Shown here piece after piece: positions 60,228-64,000 of a stretch of 64,000 nucleotides of DNA (position 1 is its first letter; the number at the start of each line of letters is the position of its first letter). Position numbers and translations under genes: made by a program. The notes under the pieces were generated by a model. It did no database searches and had not been told where the DNA came from. It saw nothing but the letters and a program-made list of their open reading frames with translations. Source of the stretch: Streptomyces sp. STR69. Its GTDB lineage: Bacteria; Actinomycetota; Actinomycetes; Streptomycetales; Streptomycetaceae. The stretch is taken from assembly GCF_024519455.1 (NCBI RefSeq), contig NZ_JALJRY010000040.1, positions 1 through 64,000 of the forward strand, in the 5' to 3' direction.

Positions 60228-62626
60228 CAGCTCGCCCCCGCCGGTGTGCCGACCTCGCCGGTGCGCTTGAGTTTCTGCCAGCGCAGCCGGCCGCCGGTCA
60301 GGGCGGTGATGGAGGAGTGGATGAGGACGAGGTACATCATCTGGCGGTAGGCCAGTTGCTGCAGCGGCATCATCAGCAGGTAGCGGTACTTCTCCCGGTC
60401 CAGCCTGAACGCGTAGGCCGCGCACAGGAGTTGGATGCCGAGGACCGCGAACCACATCGCGAGGGACGCCCAGAAGTCGACGAAGATCATCGAGTAGACG
60501 GTGAAGACGTCGATCAGCGGGGCGAAGACCGGCGTGATGATCTGGAAGATGACCACCAGGGGCATGCCGACCCGGCCGAAGCGGCCCGAAGGACCCTTGT
60601 CCGTAAGGGACTTGCGGTGCTTCCACAGGGCCTGCATGGTGCCGTAGGACCAGCGGTAGCGCTGCGACCAGAGCTGCTTGAGGGAGGCCGGGGCCTCGGT
60701 CCAGGCCCTGGCGTGCTCCTGGTAGACGACCCGCCAGCCCTCACGGTGCATGGCGATGGTGATGTCCGTGTCCTCGGCGAGGGTGTCCTCGCTCATGCCG
60801 CCGACCTGGAGCACCGCCTCACGGCGGAACGCGCCGATCGCGCCCGGGATGGTGGGCATGCAGCGCAGCAGGTCGTACATGCGGCGGTCGAGGTTGAAGC
60901 CCATCACGTACTCGATGTGCTGCCAGGCGCCGATGATCGTGTTGCGGTTGCCGACCTTGGCGTTGCCCGCGACCGCGCCGACCTCGGGGTCGGCGAAGGG
61001 CTGCACGAGCTGCCGTACGGTGTCGGGTTCGAAGACGGTGTCGCCGTCCATCATCACGACGATGTCGTAACTCGCGCTGCGCACACCGTTGTTGAGGGCG
61101 GCGGGCTTGCCGGCGTTCTCCTGGCGGATGACCCGGACGTTCGTCATGCCGAAGGAGCGGGCCGCCTCGCGGGCGATCTCGGAGGTGCCGTCCGAGGAGC
61201 CGTCGTCGACGACGATGACCTCGATCGGGTGGGTGCTCTTCGCCAGCGACTCAAGGGTGTTGGCGATGCACTCCTTCTCGTTGTACGCCGGGACGATGAC
61301 GGTCACCGGTCCGGTGACGGTCGGTCCCCAGCTGAACCGGCGTTTGTTGCGCTGTCTGTAATGGCGCCGGGCGAGGATCAGCATCATCCCGAAGCGGCTC
61401 ATCACGGCGACGCCGACGACCGTGAGGCCCGCCGCGAGTCCCGGCACCACCCACTCGGCGACCGTGACGGCGTAGATGAGCGCCTTGCCCTCGTAGAGGG
61501 TCATACCGGTGGCCTCGCGGTGGGCGCCCTGGAGGACCGAGGTCCTGCGGGTGCCGTTCTGGGTGCCGCCCGTGCCGCCGACAGCCGAGCCGACCGTCTG
61601 GCCGCCGCCCGGGGTCGTGCCGGCGGGCGCTCCCGAAGGTGCCGCGGAGGGCTGTCCGCCGGCCTCGACCGTGCCGGTGCTCGTCCCGGCGGCGGCACCG
61701 GTACTCGCGCCCGCACCCGTGCCGTTCGCCGCCCGCTCGGCGGAGGCGTTCTTGGCGATGGCGCCGCTCACCGTGGTGAACGTGTAGCCCTTCGCCTTCA
61801 TCTTCTCGATGTACGTGGGCAGCGCCTTCATGGTCTGCGAGCGCACACCACCGGCGTCGTGGAAGAGCACCGAGGAGCCCGAAGTCCCGGACGGCGTCGC
61901 CCACTTGATGATCTTCGCGACGCCGGGCTGCTTCCAGTCGTCGCTGTCGGTGTCGACGAAGACGCTGGTGTAGCCGGAGGCGCCGAGCTTCTTGTAGACG
62001 GGGTAGCTGTAGTTGTCGATGGCGTCCGTCTCCGAGGAGTACGGCGCGCGGAACAGCGTCGTCGTGATGCCGGCCGCGCCCGCGAGCGCGAGCTGCGTCT
62101 GTTCCATCTCCCGCTTGATGCGGGCGTCGCTCTGGTAGGAGAGGTCGACGTGGGTGAAGGTGTGGATGCCCACCTCGTTGCCCTGCGCGACCATCTGCTT
62201 CACGATGCTCGGATAGCGCGAGACCATCGAGCCCACCAGGAAGAACGTGCCCGGCACGTCGTACTTCTTGAGGATCTTCAGGACCGTGGGCGTGTAGGTG
62301 GGGTTCGGGCCGTCGTCGAAGGTGAGGACGATGGTCTTCTTCGGGATGGTCTGGGTGACCGGCGAGCCGTTGCGGAAGGTCAGGATCGGGCCGCCGTTGA
62401 GCACCTTGTCGGGAACCTTGCCGGCGCTCGCGCCGTCCCGGACGCGCTGGTCGCCGCCGACTTCCGCACGCAGGTAGCCGTCGAGCAGCATCACGCAGGT
62501 GAGGCCGAGGAGAAGCAGCAGGGCGAGGATCACTCGGGGCCGTTGGAGAGCGGCGGCCTTGCCGGCCGCGCGCTCCATCCGAGTGGGGGCGCGTCGGCGC
62601 CCACGCGAGGGAGTCGTCGTAGTCAT
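60227..62626 (-). CDS. Polysaccharide deacetylase fused to processive GT2 glycan synthase
   Basis: A 799-residue two-domain enzyme. A basic start and one membrane helix (33-50) lead to an extracellular NodB-type deacetylase domain with TFDDGPNPT (Asp104/Asp105), HTFTH (His155/His159), RAPYSS and a LFHD motif. A Gly/Thr/Ala-rich linker (300-360) crosses to membrane helices and a cytoplasmic GT2 domain: VIVPAYNE, DDGSSDG (474-480), DGD (527-529), TLAEDTD and QRYRW (655-659, the processive-synthase QxxRW). Membrane helices end it. It likely makes and deacetylates a beta-linked GlcNAc polymer at the surface, like Streptomyces MatB-type synthases. Confidence 0.9.
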   Translation of the reverse strand: MTTTTPSRGRRRAPTRMERAAGKAAALQRPRVILALLLLLGLTCVMLLDGYLRAEVGGDQRVRDGASAGKVPDKVLNGGPILTFRNGSPVTQTIPKKTIVLTFDDGPNPTYTPTVLKILKKYDVPGTFFLVGSMVSRYPSIVKQMVAQGNEVGIHTFTHVDLSYQSDARIKREMEQTQLALAGAAGITTTLFRAPYSSETDAIDNYSYPVYKKLGASGYTSVFVDTDSDDWKQPGVAKIIKWATPSGTSGSSVLFHDAGGVRSQTMKALPTYIEKMKAKGYTFTTVSGAIAKNASAERAANGTGAGASTGAAAGTSTGTVEAGGQPSAAPSGAPAGTTPGGGQTVGSAVGGTGGTQNGTRRTSVLQGAHREATGMTLYEGKALIYAVTVAEWVVPGLAAGLTVVGVAVMSRFGMMLILARRHYRQRNKRRFSWGPTVTGPVTVIVPAYNEKECIANTLESLAKSTHPIEVIVVDDGSSDGTSEIAREAARSFGMTNVRVIRQENAGKPAALNNGVRSASYDIVVMMDGDTVFEPDTVRQLVQPFADPEVGAVAGNAKVGNRNTIIGAWQHIEYVMGFNLDRRMYDLLRCMPTIPGAIGAFRREAVLQVGGMSEDTLAEDTDITIAMHREGWRVVYQEHARAWTEAPASLKQLWSQRYRWSYGTMQALWKHRKSLTDKGPSGRFGRVGMPLVVIFQIITPVFAPLIDVFTVYSMIFVDFWASLAMWFAVLGIQLLCAAYAFRLDREKYRYLLMMPLQQLAYRQMMYLVLIHSSITALTGGRLRWQKLKRTGEVGTPAGAS

Positions 62627-62645
62627 GGCTGCGGTGGCGCTCCGG

Positions 62646-63038
62646 TCAGTGTGCGGTGGCTGAGGAGGACGGGGCCGCACTCGTGGGGGCGCCCGAGGGG
62701 ATGTCGGTCGGAGCGCCGGTCGGAACACCGGAGGGCGCTACGCCGCCTCTGCCACCGTTGGGGCCGTAGCCGCCCCCGGGGGCCGAACCGGCCTGGCCGC
62801 CGCCGAAGGGCAGCAGCGAGGAGGGGTTGATCGAGATGCCCCAGCCCATGAACGCCATGCCGAGTACGAACGCGTACCCGAGGCAGACGGTGCCCATGAG
62901 GAGGCCGATCCGGCGCAGCACCTTTGACCGGCGGCCGGAGTTGTCAACGAACACGGGACCTTCTGCGGACCCGTTGCCGCGTTTGCGGCGGCTACCTCGC
63001 GCAGAGGCGCTGTTATCGATGGCGGACTCGGATTGCAT
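62646..63038 (-). CDS. Small single-pass membrane protein of the glycan operon, 130 aa
   Basis: A basic, Ser-rich cytoplasmic tail (1-42) leads to one hydrophobic segment (IGLLMGTVCLGYAFVLGMAFMGWGISI, about 44-70). A Gly/Pro/Ser/Ala-rich exterior tail follows. No catalytic motif. It is the first gene of the operon, 19 bp before the synthase, so a role in assembly or regulation of the synthase is likely. Confidence 0.75.
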   Translation of the reverse strand: MQSESAIDNSASARGSRRKRGNGSAEGPVFVDNSGRRSKVLRRIGLLMGTVCLGYAFVLGMAFMGWGISINPSSLLPFGGGQAGSAPGGGYGPNGGRGGVAPSGVPTGAPTDIPSGAPTSAAPSSSATAH

Positions 63039-63355
63039 TCCCCAGACATTAGGCCGCCTTTATGTGACCAAAACTCTGATTCCCTTGTGAGCCCGCCAAG
63101 AAAAATGCCGCAACCTGTGCCTTTCCTTAGAGAACCCAGGAAATGCCATATGAGCGGCCGGTGTCAGTAGTGTCCTCAATTTTCCGCTTCGTCGCCCGAC
63201 TTGACCGATTCGAGCAACGATACCCGTGGGTTTCCTATGTTTTCTCTGTCTTCGTAAGACACAGCCCCATGTGCTTCATTTAGGCTGCGGAAACCGACTC
63301 TGTTTCCATCCTGAGACAGAAATCACCGTCCCCACGCGGAAAGGGTGCATACTCA
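63039..63355. other. 317-bp divergent gap before the last gene
   Basis: Between the glycan operon and the lipoprotein gene. Visible features are TTTCCT (63122-63127) with AGGAAA (63138-63143) as an inverted repeat and generally lower GC than the coding regions. No confident promoter hexamers could be paired. Promoters for both directions must lie here. Confidence 0.4.
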
Positions 63356-64000
63356 ATGAGGAGTTTCCTGAAACCGGCGGCCGGGCTCACCTGCTTGTTT
63401 GCCCTGACGGTCACCGGCTGCTCCTCCAGCTCCGGTGACTCGTCGGATGCGGCATCCAAAGCCACGGAGAAGGCCGAGACCACCCCCTCCGAAAGCGCCT
63501 CTCCGACGCCTTCGGCTGCTTCGTCGAGCACGTCCTACGCCCCGTACGTCAGCGTCACCACCGCCTCCGGCATGGACAGTTCGGGGTCCCCGACGACGTA
63601 CAACCTCGCCTTCGTGATCGCCTCCGGCAGCAGCTGCACGCCGAAGTGGAACGGTACGACCGCGATCGACAACGCGGCCGTGAAATCCAGGATCGCGGCG
63701 CTCAAGACGTCCGGCGCCACCGTCCGCGTCTCCTTCGGCGGGGCCTCCGGCAAGGAGCTGGCGGAGACCTGTACCAGCGCGACGGCCCTCGCGAAGGCCT
63801 ACGGCGAGGCGCTGGACGCGGCGGGATCGACGCAGGCCGACTTCGACATCGAGGGCGACACCCTGACCGACTCGACCTCGGTCGCCCTGCGCTCCAAGGC
63901 GATAGCCCTGCTCCAGAAGGAACGCACCGACCTCAAGGTCTCCTTCACCCTGCCCGTGATGCCGTCCGGTCTCGACTCCGACAGCCTGGCGCTGCTGGAG
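63356..64000 (+). CDS. GH18-like chitinase lipoprotein (partial, runs off the window)
   Basis: At least 215 codons. The lipobox is LTVTGC (Cys22), followed by a Ser/Thr-rich linker of about 35 residues. The catalytic part begins NLAFVIASGSS. ATVRVSFGGASGKELAETC is the strand-3 SxGG motif, and QADFDIEGDTL matches the D.D.E active site of GH18, with Glu as acid. Such proteins hydrolyse chitin or related glycans at the cell surface. GGAAAGG precedes the ATG by 11 bases. It faces the glycan operon across a 317-bp gap and ends beyond the window. Confidence 0.85.
   Translation, partial: MRSFLKPAAGLTCLFALTVTGCSSSSGDSSDAASKATEKAETTPSESASPTPSAASSSTSYAPYVSVTTASGMDSSGSPTTYNLAFVIASGSSCTPKWNGTTAIDNAAVKSRIAALKTSGATVRVSFGGASGKELAETCTSATALAKAYGEALDAAGSTQADFDIEGDTLTDSTSVALRSKAIALLQKERTDLKVSFTLPVMPSGLDSDSLALLE

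Overview
The window is a stretch of the chromosome core of a Streptomyces or very close actinomycete. The evidence is very high GC with G/C-ending codons, many GTG starts and four-base start/stop overlaps. The gene content agrees: a complete nuoA-N operon beside menaquinone genes, LacI/ABC sugar cassettes, DUF5753/DUF397 regulators, a c-di-AMP riboswitch ahead of a small wall hydrolase, and a Rex-type operator ahead of nuoA. No tRNA, rRNA, CRISPR array, prophage or intact insertion sequence was seen.

Layout. 1-12.1 kb: small regulatory and metabolic genes. These are two small unknown genes, an HxlR regulator divergent from a QorB-like reductase with a palindrome between them, a RarD-type transporter, a VOC protein, a divergent pair of poorly known genes (TPR-like and degenerate P-loop), an FMN reductase with a near-consensus promoter, a LolA-like/ABC operon, a secreted-repeat lipoprotein and a long-chain polyprenyl diphosphate synthase. 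12.3-17.6 kb: a POT peptide transporter with a CocE/NonD hydrolase, then a ydaO (c-di-AMP) riboswitch controlling a transglycosylase-like secreted protein, and a HAD phosphatase. 17.7-25.4 kb: a complete galactan utilisation locus. It has a LacI regulator, two permeases and a binding lipoprotein on the minus strand, facing a GH42 beta-galactosidase and a GH53 endo-galactanase. Two inverted copies of the same 14-bp palindrome lie in the divergent promoter region.

25.5-34.5 kb is the least orderly part. It holds a broken DUF5753 regulator with a DUF397 partner that has lost its stop, a PPOX-fold protein, and a nucleotidyltransferase remnant whose catalytic segment is replaced by a hexanucleotide repeat tract. 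It also holds a SUMF1-fold protein, a flavoprotein/ATP-grasp gene pair, fumarylacetoacetase, an M56-like membrane protease and a HEAT-repeat remnant. 34.5-37.3 kb: RecQ and a small secreted protein.

37.4-53.3 kb: all fourteen nuo genes in order on the minus strand, encoding the proton-pumping NADH:menaquinone oxidoreductase. A Rex-type palindrome just upstream suggests control by the NADH/NAD+ ratio. The 0.74-kb gap beyond it carries several unexplained palindromes. 54-58.8 kb: an NlpC/P60 endopeptidase, a variant peptide deformylase, a MenJ-like reductase, a GNAT acetyltransferase, a PASTA-domain protein and MenG. The polyprenyl synthase, MenJ-like protein and MenG surround nuo and make or modify its quinone. 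58.9-63.0 kb: a three-gene envelope-glycan operon (small membrane protein, deacetylase fused to a processive GT2 synthase, acyltransferase). The window ends inside a GH18-like lipoprotein.

Product calls rest on reading the sequence and recalling families; no database search was run. Start codons were chosen from ribosome-binding sites and family N-termini.
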